From positions 62,001 through 126,000 of the forward strand of contig NZ_JAHSTT010000008.1 in assembly GCF_019145205.1 (NCBI RefSeq): DNA of 64,000 bases, given 5' to 3'. Of the stretch, positions 34,152 to 43,191 are shown in pieces. Positions within the stretch are counted from its first letter, which is position 1; each line of letters begins with the position of its first letter. This stretch comes from Pseudomonas khavaziana. GTDB taxonomy: Bacteria; Pseudomonadota; Gammaproteobacteria; Pseudomonadales; Pseudomonadaceae. Both the position numbers and the translations under genes were made by a program. The notes under the pieces were generated by a model that saw nothing but the letters and a program-made list of their open reading frames with translations, was not told the DNA's origin and searched no databases.

Positions 34152-35297
34152 TCAGCGCTTTTGTAAGCTGATTTCCATACGCCGCACACCTTCCTCGAGC
34201 ATCGCCCGTGGGCAGCCGAAATTCAGGCGCACGAACTGGTGGCTGTCATCGCCAAACTCGATTCCTGCACTCAAGCCGACCTTGGCCTGTTCAAGGAAAA
34301 ACTGCTGCGGGTCGTCCAGGCCCAGGGCGCTGCAATCGAGCCACGCCAGGAAGGTGCCTTGGGGCGCGTGCATCACCACGCCGGGCAGGCGCTTTTTTAC
34401 CGCGTCGAGCAGGTAATCGCGGTTGGCCTGCAGGTACTGCACCAGCGCAGCGAGCCATTCGCCGCATTGGCTGTAGGCGGCGCGGGTGGCTTCCAGGCCC
34501 AGCGGGCTGACGCTGTCGACCATGCCGCAGCGCGCCTGATTGAATCGTTCGCGCATCTGGGCGTTCTGCACCACGGCAAAGCAGGTCTTCAAGCCGGCGA
34601 CGTTATACGCCTTGCTCGCCGACATCAGGGTAATGGTGCGCTGGGCGATCTCGGGGCTGAGGCTGGCGGTGGGGATGTGGCGGCGGCCGTCGAAGCACAG
34701 TTCGGCGTGGATTTCGTCACTGATGATCAGTGCGCCGTGTTCCAGGCAAGCGTTGGCCACCGCCAGCAGTTCTTCGCGGGGGAAGACCTTGCCGATGGGG
34801 TTGTGCGGGTTGCTCAGCAGCAGTGCGCCGGCACCGCTCAATGCCTCGCGCATGGCCGGCATTGGCGTGATGTATTCGCCGTTGATCAGTCCAAATGGCA
34901 CTTCGATGCGCGGCAGGTCCCAATGGCCGGGGGCCAGGCGAATCGGCCGATAGTTGGGGGTTTGCAATACCACCGCCTGGCCGGGTTGGACAAAGGCATG
35001 CAGGGCCATGTTGAAACCAGGTTCGACGCCGGGCAGGAACAGCAGCTCTTCAGGTTGTACGCGCCAGGCGTACTTGGCCCACAGGTCGGCGACGATGGCG
35101 TCGCGCACGTCGTCGCCGGCCATGCTGTAGCCGAGGATCTGCTGGTCGAGTCGTGCATGCAGGGCTTGCAATACGGCGGGCGGCGCGGCGATGTCCATGT
35201 CGGCGATCCACATCGGCAGAACGTCTTGCGGGTAACGGCTCCACTTGGTACTGCCGGTGCCGAGGCGCGAGTGGAGGGTGTCGAAATCAAAGCTCAT
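34152..35297 (-). CDS. PatB/MalY-type PLP-dependent C-S lyase
   Basis: 381 residues, fold-type I aminotransferase family. It starts with DFDTLHSRLGTGSTKWSRYP, the PatB/MalY signature start, and has LLLSNPHNPIGKVF and the PLP-lysine segment TLMSASKAYNVAGLK. Family members cleave cystathionine or other cysteine conjugates to a thiol, pyruvate and ammonia. It lies 58 bases after the azoreductase gene on the same strand and may be the last gene of that operon. Confidence 0.88.
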   Translation of the reverse strand: MSFDFDTLHSRLGTGSTKWSRYPQDVLPMWIADMDIAAPPAVLQALHARLDQQILGYSMAGDDVRDAIVADLWAKYAWRVQPEELLFLPGVEPGFNMALHAFVQPGQAVVLQTPNYRPIRLAPGHWDLPRIEVPFGLINGEYITPMPAMREALSGAGALLLSNPHNPIGKVFPREELLAVANACLEHGALIISDEIHAELCFDGRRHIPTASLSPEIAQRTITLMSASKAYNVAGLKTCFAVVQNAQMRERFNQARCGMVDSVSPLGLEATRAAYSQCGEWLAALVQYLQANRDYLLDAVKKRLPGVVMHAPQGTFLAWLDCSALGLDDPQQFFLEQAKVGLSAGIEFGDDSHQFVRLNFGCPRAMLEEGVRRMEISLQKR

Positions 35298-35355
35298 GGA
35301 AGGCTCATGTCAGGGCGGAGGCGAAAGAATGGCGCTGATTCTAGCGCCATTCATC

Positions 35356-35949
35356 TTATAGGCCAGCGCTGATTGCCGCGGACAATTGCCGGTGTGCCTG
35401 CTCCAGGGCGCGGTTGACGGCTGCTTCGCCGCGGACCATGGCGCCCAGGTAGACGAACTCCACGGAGTGAATACCCACGGTAGCCAGGATCGCGGTCAGG
35501 TAGGGCGTAAGGAAGTCAGGCTCATGCCCCTTGCGCGCATTGCCGGAACTCACCAGCACGAAGGTGCGCCGATCCCCCAGCAGGCCGACTTTGGCGAACT
35601 GCTCATTGAGCGTAAAGCTGCGGTGTATACGCACCACGTGGTCGATCCATGCCTTCAGTGCCGCCGGTACGGTGAAATTGTGCACCGGGGTACAGAGGAT
35701 AAGCAGCTCGCAGGCTTGCAGCTCGAGGATCAACTGTTCGGACAGCGCCATTGCATCGGCATTCAGGCCGCCGGGTGTCGTCAGTGCATAGGCATACTCA
35801 CGGGTCAGCGCTGGCAACGCCTGGCTACCGTAGTCGCGTTCGCTGACCTGGGCGTCGGGCACCAGGTCAGTGAGCAGGGCGCGGGCCAGCTTGAACGTCT
35901 GCGCGGCTTTGCCATGGGGGCTGAAACTGAGCAACAGGGCGCGGGTCAT
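35356..35949 (-). CDS. FMN-dependent NADH:quinone/azo reductase
   Basis: 197 residues of the flavodoxin-like NAD(P)H reductase fold. The FMN site LSFSPHGKAAQTFKLA and the loop CTPVHNFTVPAALKAWIDHV are typical of AzoR. It reduces azo dyes and quinones in the cytoplasm. Its start overlaps the stop of the GNAT gene by four bases, so translation is coupled. Confidence 0.88.
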   Translation of the reverse strand: MTRALLLSFSPHGKAAQTFKLARALLTDLVPDAQVSERDYGSQALPALTREYAYALTTPGGLNADAMALSEQLILELQACELLILCTPVHNFTVPAALKAWIDHVVRIHRSFTLNEQFAKVGLLGDRRTFVLVSSGNARKGHEPDFLTPYLTAILATVGIHSVEFVYLGAMVRGEAAVNRALEQAHRQLSAAISAGL

Positions 35950-36386
35950 TGGCTGAGGTCCTGGGAAAAGTGCATGCCTAGCGGCAGCAAGCCCTGGCGG
36001 AAATAGAAGCGCTGGGCCAGGGCCATATGCATGCCGGTATCCAGCACCAGGTAACGATAGCCCAAGTCGCGGGCCGCCTGGCGTACCCGCTCAAGCAGCT
36101 GTTCACCCAGGCGCCTGCGTTGCAGGGGGGCGTCCACGACCAGGTCATCAACATAGATAAAGCGGCCGTAGAGGGTATTTTCCGTGAGGCGGTAACCGGC
36201 CAGGCCAATCACCCGTCCGTGCTCGCGGGCGGCCAGCAAGTGGTAGCCGTTTTCCCGTTGGCGCTGGACCTGCCCGGCGAAGGCACTGGCGTCGGTCAAG
36301 TGCGGACGCAATTGGCGCATGATGTCGAAACTGGCCATGCAGTCGGCCACGGTTTCCATCAACTGGAACTCGACGTGCTCATTCAT
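35946..36386 (-). CDS. GNAT-family N-acetyltransferase
   Basis: 146 residues: a compact GNAT domain with the acetyl-CoA loop DAPLQRRRLGEQLLERVR and C-terminal YLVLDTGMHMALAQRFY. It lies between the AhpD-like and azoreductase genes and overlaps both (8 and 4 bases), so it is the middle gene of a coupled trio. The substrate is unknown. Confidence 0.85.
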   Translation of the reverse strand: MNEHVEFQLMETVADCMASFDIMRQLRPHLTDASAFAGQVQRQRENGYHLLAAREHGRVIGLAGYRLTENTLYGRFIYVDDLVVDAPLQRRRLGEQLLERVRQAARDLGYRYLVLDTGMHMALAQRFYFRQGLLPLGMHFSQDLSQ

Positions 36387-36855
36387 GGTTGAGATTCTCC
36401 AGATGCGCCTTGATCGCTGCCGGTACCTTGCGAAAGCTGATGGCGACGCGGTTCAGCGCGTTCATCAAGGAAATTGCCAGGGTCAGGTCGGCGACTTCCT
36501 TGTCACTGAATACAGCCGCAACGGCGGCGTAGTCGGCATCCGGGACCTGGCTTTGCGCCACCTGCGTGACTACCTCGGCCCAGGCCAGCGCCGCGCATTC
36601 ACGGGGTGTGAACAGCACTGTCGCTTCGTGCCAGGTGGCCAGCAACATGATCTTTTCCAGGCTTACGCCCTGTTTGAGCAGGTCGCGGGAATGGGAGTCC
36701 AGGCAATAGGCGCAGCCATTGAGCTGCGAAACCCGCAAGTACACGAGGTCGATCAGTTCTTTCTCCAGGCCGCAGCGGTGGATATAGCTGTGCACGGAGC
36801 CCAGCGCTTTGTAGCCATCGGGGGCGGCCAGGGCGTAATCGAGACGGTGTTTCAT
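36379..36855 (-). CDS. Carboxymuconolactone decarboxylase/AhpD-family protein
   Basis: 158 residues from ATG 36855. The redox motif CAYCLDSHSRDLL (Cys-x2-Cys-x3-His) is the AhpD active site, used in peroxide or alkylhydroperoxide reduction. It is the first gene of an operon with a GNAT and an azoreductase, divergent from the MocR gene, which is its likely regulator. Annotators often call such proteins 'carboxymuconolactone decarboxylase', but the Cys motif favours a redox role. Confidence 0.87.
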   Translation of the reverse strand: MKHRLDYALAAPDGYKALGSVHSYIHRCGLEKELIDLVYLRVSQLNGCAYCLDSHSRDLLKQGVSLEKIMLLATWHEATVLFTPRECAALAWAEVVTQVAQSQVPDADYAAVAAVFSDKEVADLTLAISLMNALNRVAISFRKVPAAIKAHLENLNHE

Positions 36856-36986
36856 GGTGCGATCCTTGTAGGTGTGGGGGATGCACCATTTTCGCGGCGG
36901 CAGTCGCCCGTCGACAGGGGCATGATTGGACAAGTGGGTTGGGACATGATCAGACTCCCACCCGTCTTGCCAACGAGCTGAATACG

Positions 36987-38408
36987 ATGCCGTCATTGCC
37001 CAAATACCAGGAAATCTATCGGCGCTTTCGCCTGGCTATCGACCAGGGCCAGCTGCTGCCTGGCGAGCGTGTGCCTTCGGTCCGCGCACTGGCCCAGGAA
37101 CTCAAGGTGGCGCGGGGGACCGTGGAGGCGGCGTATCAGTTGCTGGTCAGCGAAGGTTTTTTCCAGGCCCGTGGGCAGGCCGGTACGGTGATTGCCGCAA
37201 CGCTGGCACCGGTCAAGGTAAAGCCATTGCCCAGGGTGCCACCGCTGGTCAGCGGGCCGCGCCCACTGCAAATGGGCTTGCCAGCGCTGGATGCCTTCCC
37301 GCGTAAATTGTGGGCACGCCTGGTCACCCGGCAAGTGCGGCGCATCGATGCCGACAGCCTGGCGATGGGCGACGAGCAGGGGGCCCAGGCATTGCGGGTG
37401 GCGATTGCCAGCTACCTGGCGTTGTACCGCGGCGTGGAATGCACGCCCAGCCAAGTGTTTGTGTGTGCCGGCTACGCCGGGTGCCTGACACTGCTGTGCG
37501 ATGCATTGGACATGGCGGGACAGGCTTGCTGGTTCGAAGACCCGGGCTACCTGCATGCGCGACAATTGTTGCGCCATCAGGGGGTGGCGCTGGTGGGGGT
37601 GCCCGTGGATCAGGATGGGCTGGATGTGCAGCAGGGCATTGAGCGCGGCGAGCGGGCGCGACTGGCGATCGTCACACCAGCGCACCAGAGCCCGCTGGGG
37701 GTGGCACTGAGCCCGACGCGACGACGGGCCTTGCTGGGGTGGGCTCGGGCGCAGGGCAGTTGGGTGGTCGAAGATGATTATGACAGCGAGTTTCGCTACC
37801 AGGGCCAGCCGTTGGCAGCGTTGAAAAGCCAGGACGCCGATGACCGGGTGATCTATGCCGGCAGCTTCAGCAAGATGCTGTTTCCCGGTTTGCGCCTGGG
37901 TTACCTGGTGGTGCCGGCGGCATTGATCGACACATTTCAGCACAGTGCCAGGGTGTTGCAGCAGCGCAGTGCACAGCTACTGCAACTGACGGCGGCGGAC
38001 TTTCTGGAGCAGGGGCATTTCACTCGGCATTTGAAGAAGATGCGCGGCTTGTATGCGCAGCGCAGGGCGATGCTGGTGCAAGCACTGCAAACGCATTGCG
38101 CCGCGTTTTTGCAGGTGGACGAGCAGGCCGGCGGGATCAATTTGCTCGCGCGGTTGCGTGTGCAGGTGTCGGATGTGCAGGTGGCAGAGGCCGCCGACAT
38201 GGCCGGCCTGGGCGTTCAACCCTTGTCCGGCTGGACCCTCGAAGCCGGGCGTGAGCAGGGATTGCTGATGGGGTTCACCAATGTGGCAACGCCAGGGCAG
38301 GCCACGGACCTGGCCCTGAAGCTGCTGGAGATCTTGCAGGCGTGTTCGGCTCACGCGCTCAACGGTTCACCAGTTTCGCTGGCAGCGCAATCACCAGCAA
38401 ACTGCTGA
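36987..38408 (+). CDS. MocR-type regulator (GntR helix-turn-helix fused to aminotransferase)
   Basis: 473 residues from ATG 36987. A GntR winged helix (GERVPSVRALAQELKVARGT) is joined by a linker to a fold-type I aminotransferase domain whose PLP lysine is in AGSFSKMLFPGLRLGY. Such proteins (PdxR, GabR, TauR) bind PLP and regulate the adjacent divergent gene. It is divergent from the AhpD-like operon, with a 131-base gap, and its end overlaps the convergent nicT by 50 bases. Confidence 0.9.
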   Translation: MPSLPKYQEIYRRFRLAIDQGQLLPGERVPSVRALAQELKVARGTVEAAYQLLVSEGFFQARGQAGTVIAATLAPVKVKPLPRVPPLVSGPRPLQMGLPALDAFPRKLWARLVTRQVRRIDADSLAMGDEQGAQALRVAIASYLALYRGVECTPSQVFVCAGYAGCLTLLCDALDMAGQACWFEDPGYLHARQLLRHQGVALVGVPVDQDGLDVQQGIERGERARLAIVTPAHQSPLGVALSPTRRRALLGWARAQGSWVVEDDYDSEFRYQGQPLAALKSQDADDRVIYAGSFSKMLFPGLRLGYLVVPAALIDTFQHSARVLQQRSAQLLQLTAADFLEQGHFTRHLKKMRGLYAQRRAMLVQALQTHCAAFLQVDEQAGGINLLARLRVQVSDVQVAEAADMAGLGVQPLSGWTLEAGREQGLLMGFTNVATPGQATDLALKLLEILQACSAHALNGSPVSLAAQSPANC

Positions 38409-39669
38409 GCATCAGGCAGCCGGCAAAAAACCACAGCGCGCCCGCACTGCTGCCGGTCACGTCGATCGCCACGCCCATCAGCGAGTTGCTCACCAGGCCC
38501 GCGATATTGGCAACCGAACAGGCCAGGGCAAACCCGGTGGCCGCGGCAGTGCCTTTGAGAAAGGTCGCAGGCAGGCTGAAAAACACCGGCACGGCACCGA
38601 TGATGGCGGCCGACGCAATCGCGAACAACGCCACGGTGGCAGCTACGTTATGGGTGAAGAAAGTGCTGGTGGCCATCGCCGCCGCGCCGATGAAAAACGG
38701 CACGATGATGTGCCAGCGGCGTTCGCGGTGCTTGTCGGAACTGGCGCCGATCAGCAGCATGCCGAGCAATGCGGCCACGCTGGGCAGGGCGGTGAGCATG
38801 CCGATATGGAAGGTGTCGGTGACCCCGGCATTGCGAATGAAGGTGGGCATCCAGAAGCCCATGGCATAGGCACTGAGCAGGATCGAGAAGTCGATACCGC
38901 CGAGCATCCACACCTTGAGGTTGAAGAAACCGTCACGGAAGCTGTGCTTGCTGCCGGCACCATCGGCGTCGTCTTTGCGCAGCTCGTTTTCCAGCAGAGC
39001 CTTTTCCTCATCCGACAGCCATTTGGCTTGCTGGTAGCTGTTGGGCAGCGCCCAGAACGTCAGCACCCCCAGCAACACGCTGGGTACCGCTTCGATCAGG
39101 AACAGCCATTGCCAGCCACGCAGCCCGGCCATCTGGTCGAAGTGGCCCATGATCCAGCCAGACAGCGGGCCGCCGATCACGCTGGACAGCGGCAGGCCGA
39201 TCATGAACAGCGCGATGATGCGCCCACGCCGGTGAGTGGGAAACCAGGTGGTCAGGTAGTACAGCACCCCCGGCAGGAAACCGGCTTCGGCGGCACCGAG
39301 GAGAAAACGCAGGATGTAGAACTGGGTGGTGGAGGTGACCAGCATGGTGCAGGCCGAGAGCAAGCCCCAGGTGATCATGATGCGCGCGATCCAGATCTTC
39401 GCGCCGACCCGCTCCAGCACCAGGTTGCTGGGCACTTCAAAGATGATGTAGCCGACGAAAAACAAGCCGGCGCCAAGGCCGAAGGCGGTTTCGCTGAAGT
39501 GCAGTTGGTCGAGCATCTGCAGCTTGGCGAAGCCGATGTTGATGCGGTCCAGGTAGGCGGCCAGATAACAGAAACACAGGAACGGGATCAGCTTCCAGGT
39601 GATCTTGTGGTAGAGCGTGGTGACGGGGTCAGCGACTGTAGTCGCGGGCACAGCATTCGCAATGGGCAT
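38359..39669 (-). CDS. nicT: MFS transporter, probable nicotinate permease
   Basis: 436 residues with twelve hydrophobic segments and the anion:cation symporter motifs LDRINIGFAKLQM near the N-terminus and LPGVLYYLTTWFPTHRRGR in the middle. The MFS of the P. putida nic cluster, NicT, is of this type and sits beside nicF. Here it is 185 bases beyond nicF on the same strand, in the right place to bring nicotinate or 6-hydroxynicotinate into the cell. The name rests on context plus family. Confidence 0.85.
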   Translation of the reverse strand: MPIANAVPATTVADPVTTLYHKITWKLIPFLCFCYLAAYLDRINIGFAKLQMLDQLHFSETAFGLGAGLFFVGYIIFEVPSNLVLERVGAKIWIARIMITWGLLSACTMLVTSTTQFYILRFLLGAAEAGFLPGVLYYLTTWFPTHRRGRIIALFMIGLPLSSVIGGPLSGWIMGHFDQMAGLRGWQWLFLIEAVPSVLLGVLTFWALPNSYQQAKWLSDEEKALLENELRKDDADGAGSKHSFRDGFFNLKVWMLGGIDFSILLSAYAMGFWMPTFIRNAGVTDTFHIGMLTALPSVAALLGMLLIGASSDKHRERRWHIIVPFFIGAAAMATSTFFTHNVAATVALFAIASAAIIGAVPVFFSLPATFLKGTAAATGFALACSVANIAGLVSNSLMGVAIDVTGSSAGALWFFAGCLMLSSLLVIALPAKLVNR

Positions 39670-39780
39670 GGGGTGTCTCCTGGCGGTGACTTATGGTTTT
39701 TATACAGCCGCTTTTGTTCCAGCACTTCGGCGTGCTGTTAAAGCGACGTCCAAAGGCAGTGTCAGAAGACTGAAAGCTGC

Positions 39781-39841
39781 GCCGAGGTTTTCAACCTCGG
39801 CGGCTCACAGTTTTGTGCAGGACCGCGCTCTATGGCGCGGT
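39781..39841. other. Two perfect hairpins in the nicF-nicT gap
   Basis: GCCGAGGTT/AACCTCGGC (39781-39789 with 39793-39801) and ACCGCGC/GCGCGGT (39822-39828 with 39835-39841) lie in the 185-base gap past the nicF stop. Neither is followed by a T-run on the minus strand. They may slow transcription into nicT or stabilise the nicC-F message. No nicP remnant is seen here. Confidence 0.5.
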
Positions 39842-39854
39842 TCCGGGTGAAGCC

Positions 39855-40487
39855 TTATTGCTCCTTGAATTGGCGCATCGCCTCCTGCTTGCTCACCACA
39901 TCACCGTACTTGCTGTCGATATCGAACAAGTTGGCTTCGTGGGGCGCCGGATGGCGGTCGCCGACGCATTCGCGCACGACAATGGTGCGAAACCCGTGTT
40001 GCACCGCGTCCACTGCTGTTGCGCGGATGCAGCCGCTGGTAGAGCAGCCGGCCAGCACCACGGTATCGATACCTTGGGCGTGCAGCATCGGGGCCAGGCT
40101 GCTGCCGAAAAATGCGCTGGCGTACTGTTTGCTGATCACCACTTCATCAGGCTGAGGCAATACCTCGGTGCAAAACGCCGCCAGTGGGTTGCCTTCGACC
40201 ATGTCTTTCATTACCGGGGCCTTTTTCACCCAGATGCCGCCGTCGGCGAAATGGCCGGGATGGTAGCGGATATTGGTGTGCACCACCGCAATCCCGTGTC
40301 GGCGTGCACTGGCCAGCAGTTCGACGCTTTCAGCCACGGCGCTGACCACGCCGGGCGCGAACAGTGGCGCGCCTTCGCGGGTGTAGGCCTGCATGAAGTC
40401 GATCATCAGCAGCGCGGCTTTGTTGCCGAAGCCAATGCGGTTGCCCCACACGCCCTGGTAATTGGCGTCGGCGGATTGTTCGCTCAT
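39855..40487 (-). CDS. nicF: Maleamate amidohydrolase
   Basis: 210 residues of the isochorismatase-like fold; hydrolyses maleamate to maleate and ammonia, the penultimate step of nicotinate breakdown. The conserved Asp in LLMIDFMQAYT, Lys region AFCTEVLPQPDEVVISKQYA and the catalytic Cys in LAGCSTSGCIRATA are visible. ATG 40487 is used; an upstream ATG overlaps nicE. Ten bases separate it from nicE. Confidence 0.93.
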   Translation of the reverse strand: MSEQSADANYQGVWGNRIGFGNKAALLMIDFMQAYTREGAPLFAPGVVSAVAESVELLASARRHGIAVVHTNIRYHPGHFADGGIWVKKAPVMKDMVEGNPLAAFCTEVLPQPDEVVISKQYASAFFGSSLAPMLHAQGIDTVVLAGCSTSGCIRATAVDAVQHGFRTIVVRECVGDRHPAPHEANLFDIDSKYGDVVSKQEAMRQFKEQ

Positions 40488-40497
40488 TTCAATTCCC

Positions 40498-41250
40498 TCA
40501 GTAGGCGCCGGAAAGCAGGGCACCGGCCCCGGGAACGATGGGTTCCAGGTCCAGGGCCTTGAGCATGGCGTAGGTGGTGGCGATGGCGGCGGTGAGCACC
40601 GGTTTGCCGGTTTGCGCCTCGACCTTGGCCACCACTGGCAGCGACTGCATCTGCACGCAGGCCGACAGCACGATCACGTCGACGCCTTCCAGGTTCATGC
40701 CAGCAACGATGGCCGGCAGGTTGGCGGGGTCGTGGCGGGCCACTTCGAGGTTGTCCGGGATCTCCAGGGCGCGCCAGTCGACGACTTCAAAGCCTTCTGC
40801 GCGGATGTAGTTCACCACCAGCTCGGTCAGCGGTTTCATATAGGGTGCAACAATCGCGATACGCTTGGCGCCCATCACCTTCAAGCCTTCAATCAAGGCG
40901 CCTGCGCTGGTGATCACCGGGGCATTGGCGTCGTTGTTGGCCGTAGCCTGGCGCAGGCGTAGTTCGGAGTTGCGGTGATAGCCCAGGCCCATGGCCATGA
41001 TCGCCACCAGGCAGGCATACCCCAGCACGTCGACCTTGGCGTCTGACAATTCGATGGCGCAACGGTCGGACTCGCCATCCATCGCCGCCAGTTCTTCCTT
41101 GCGCACTTGCTTCATGCGCATGCGGCTGGAGTGGAAGGTGAAGCGCTCGGGGCGGATCGCCTGGCGCGCGTTGAGCATGGCCGGGATCTCGGTTTCCATG
41201 GTGGTGTTGGAACTGGGCACGATCTGGCCGATGCGGTAGGGCTTGAGCAT
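40498..41250 (-). CDS. nicE: Maleate cis-trans isomerase
   Basis: 250 residues of the Asp/Glu racemase fold. It converts maleate to fumarate with two Cys, here C80 (GYACLVA) and C198 (LSACVQM), and has the substrate loop VPSSNTTMETEIP. It is the last enzymatic step of the path, feeding the TCA cycle. Start 41250 gives the same length as described family members. It lies ten bases from both nicD and nicF. Confidence 0.94.
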   Translation of the reverse strand: MLKPYRIGQIVPSSNTTMETEIPAMLNARQAIRPERFTFHSSRMRMKQVRKEELAAMDGESDRCAIELSDAKVDVLGYACLVAIMAMGLGYHRNSELRLRQATANNDANAPVITSAGALIEGLKVMGAKRIAIVAPYMKPLTELVVNYIRAEGFEVVDWRALEIPDNLEVARHDPANLPAIVAGMNLEGVDVIVLSACVQMQSLPVVAKVEAQTGKPVLTAAIATTYAMLKALDLEPIVPGAGALLSGAY

Positions 41251-41260
41251 GGGGGTGTCC

Positions 41261-42061
41261 TTATGGTTGGGTGAGGAAGTCGCCAAGGGCATCGAAAAAA
41301 CCCTCAAGGTCGTCCCACGGGATCATGTGCCCGGCGTTCGGCACGCGCGCGACCTGGATACTGGGTTGCAGGGCCTGGATTTCGGCGATGTCTTCATCGA
41401 GGATTACCCCGCCGCGCCCGGCCACCATCAGCAGGGCAGGGGCCTTGAGGTGGGGCAGGTCCTGATGGAAGTCCACCGTATGGAAGTCATTGAAGGCGCG
41501 CACGATGGCCGGTTCGTAGCAGGTGTGCAGCCACTCGGCGCGCAGTTGCAGCTGTTCATCGCTCCAGGTGGCGCAGAAGGCGCGCATCGCCTGGGCATCC
41601 ATGCCAGTCAGTGACTGGCGGATCGAATCGACATACCAGGGCAGTTTGCTCGGGTAGTCCCGCCGGCCAGGGCCGGACACCGGCGGGTCGATCAACACCA
41701 TGCGGTTGACGCCTTGCGGGTGCTTGACCGCACTGCGCACGGCAAAGCGCGCGCCCATGGAGTGGCCGACCAAGTGGTAGCTGTCCAGGCCCAGTGCGTC
41801 GGCAAATGCGCCAATGTCCTCGGCGCAGGTGCCGGCGCTGTAATCGAGTTCCGGCCCGGTGGACGACAGCCCGCGCCCGCGTACATCCAGCACATAGGTA
41901 TCGAACTGCTCACCCAGGCGCTCGGCGACGAAACCCCAGGTAATCGCCGGGCTGGTGATGCCCGGGACCAGGATCAGCGCCGGGCCTGTACCGCCGTAGC
42001 GCAGATAGTGCTGGCGAATGCCATTGGCCTGCACGTTGCCGCCATGGAGAAAGGTACTCAT
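41261..42061 (-). CDS. nicD: N-formylmaleamate deformylase
   Basis: 266 residues, alpha/beta hydrolase. It removes formate from N-formylmaleamate, the ring-cleavage product of NicX. The oxyanion start LVPGITSPAITWG, the nucleophile elbow GHSMGARF and the late NAGHMIPWDD (catalytic His) are visible. Its start overlaps the nicC stop by four bases. Confidence 0.93.
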   Translation of the reverse strand: MSTFLHGGNVQANGIRQHYLRYGGTGPALILVPGITSPAITWGFVAERLGEQFDTYVLDVRGRGLSSTGPELDYSAGTCAEDIGAFADALGLDSYHLVGHSMGARFAVRSAVKHPQGVNRMVLIDPPVSGPGRRDYPSKLPWYVDSIRQSLTGMDAQAMRAFCATWSDEQLQLRAEWLHTCYEPAIVRAFNDFHTVDFHQDLPHLKAPALLMVAGRGGVILDEDIAEIQALQPSIQVARVPNAGHMIPWDDLEGFFDALGDFLTQP

Positions 42062-43191
42062 GCGGCCACCCCCGACTTCAGCTCCTGGGCATACAGGTCG
42101 TAACCGTAGACCCAGGCCGGGTCTTCCTGGGTGCGTAGCCAGGTGTTGGCATTGGACACCGCTTGCACCCGGGACGCGCGTTCCTTGCGGTTGGCTTCAT
42201 ACAGTTCGAAGGCGCTGCGGTAGTCGCTGAGCCCGGTTTCCTGCAGGCAGCGGGTGAGCATGGCGGCATCTTCGATGGCCATGCCGGCGCCCTGGGCCAT
42301 GTGCGGCTTCATCGGGTGGCAGGCGTCGCCGAGCAAGACCAGGCGACCGCGACTCCACAGCGGCAGCGGGTTGCGGTTGCGCAGCGGCCACTTGGTCACG
42401 CTGTCGGTGGATTCGATCAGCGCCTGCACGGTGGGGTGGTAGCCCTTGAAGGCTTCGAGCATTTCCTCGCGGCTGCTGTCGACGAAGGCGCCCTGGAAGT
42501 CCCATTCGGCATGGGGTACGCCGGTCACGTAGTAGTACTCGTCGCGCTTGCCGGTGGTGTAGTAGACCATCATGTGGCGATCCTCGGTCCACCACTTGAT
42601 GCAGTCTTCGAACTTGAGGTCGTACTTGGCCAGTTGCTCGCCTCGGATCAATGCGCGGTGCGCCACCCAGCCGCTGTACAAGGGTTTCTCCACCCCCAGC
42701 AGTTCTTCGCGGATCTTCGAATTGATGCCGTCGGCGCCGATCACGATGTCGGCATAGGTCACCGTGCCGTCGGCGAAGGTCAGGCGCACCTGGGTATCGG
42801 TTTCTTCGAGGGTTTCCAGGCGCTTGTTGAAGTGCAGGGTACCGGGCTGCAGCGTGGACATCTGCAACGCATGCAGGTCGCCACGGTGCACGGTGATGTA
42901 GGAGGCGCCATAACCGGTGAGTGGGATACGCGAGAGGTAATCACCACTTTCGCCGCAGCGGCTGAACCAGTGCTCAGGGTGCGAGCCCATCAGGTCCAGC
43001 TGTTTCTCGATGCCCATGCGGCGGAAGATTTTCATGATGTTGGGGCCCATGTGGATCCCCGCGCCCAATCGGGAGAACTCCGGCGCCTGTTCGTAGACAT
43101 CCACGTTGAAGCCGGCTTGCTGCAGCAGGGTAGCCGCAGCGGCACCGCCCAGGCCGGCGCCGACTATGGCGATTTTTTGTGTGCTTCCCAT
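42058..43191 (-). CDS. nicC: 6-hydroxynicotinate 3-monooxygenase
   Basis: 377 residues, group A FAD monooxygenase; decarboxylates and hydroxylates 6-hydroxynicotinate to 2,5-dihydroxypyridine using NADH and O2. Motifs: IAIVGAGLGGAAAATLLQQA (FAD), YADIVIGADGINSK (the DG motif) and LLGDACHPMKPHMAQGAG (GD motif). ATG 43191 is used; an upstream in-frame ATG would reach into the promoter repeats. First gene of nicC-D-E-F, divergent from nicX. Confidence 0.95.
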   Translation of the reverse strand: MGSTQKIAIVGAGLGGAAAATLLQQAGFNVDVYEQAPEFSRLGAGIHMGPNIMKIFRRMGIEKQLDLMGSHPEHWFSRCGESGDYLSRIPLTGYGASYITVHRGDLHALQMSTLQPGTLHFNKRLETLEETDTQVRLTFADGTVTYADIVIGADGINSKIREELLGVEKPLYSGWVAHRALIRGEQLAKYDLKFEDCIKWWTEDRHMMVYYTTGKRDEYYYVTGVPHAEWDFQGAFVDSSREEMLEAFKGYHPTVQALIESTDSVTKWPLRNRNPLPLWSRGRLVLLGDACHPMKPHMAQGAGMAIEDAAMLTRCLQETGLSDYRSAFELYEANRKERASRVQAVSNANTWLRTQEDPAWVYGYDLYAQELKSGVAA

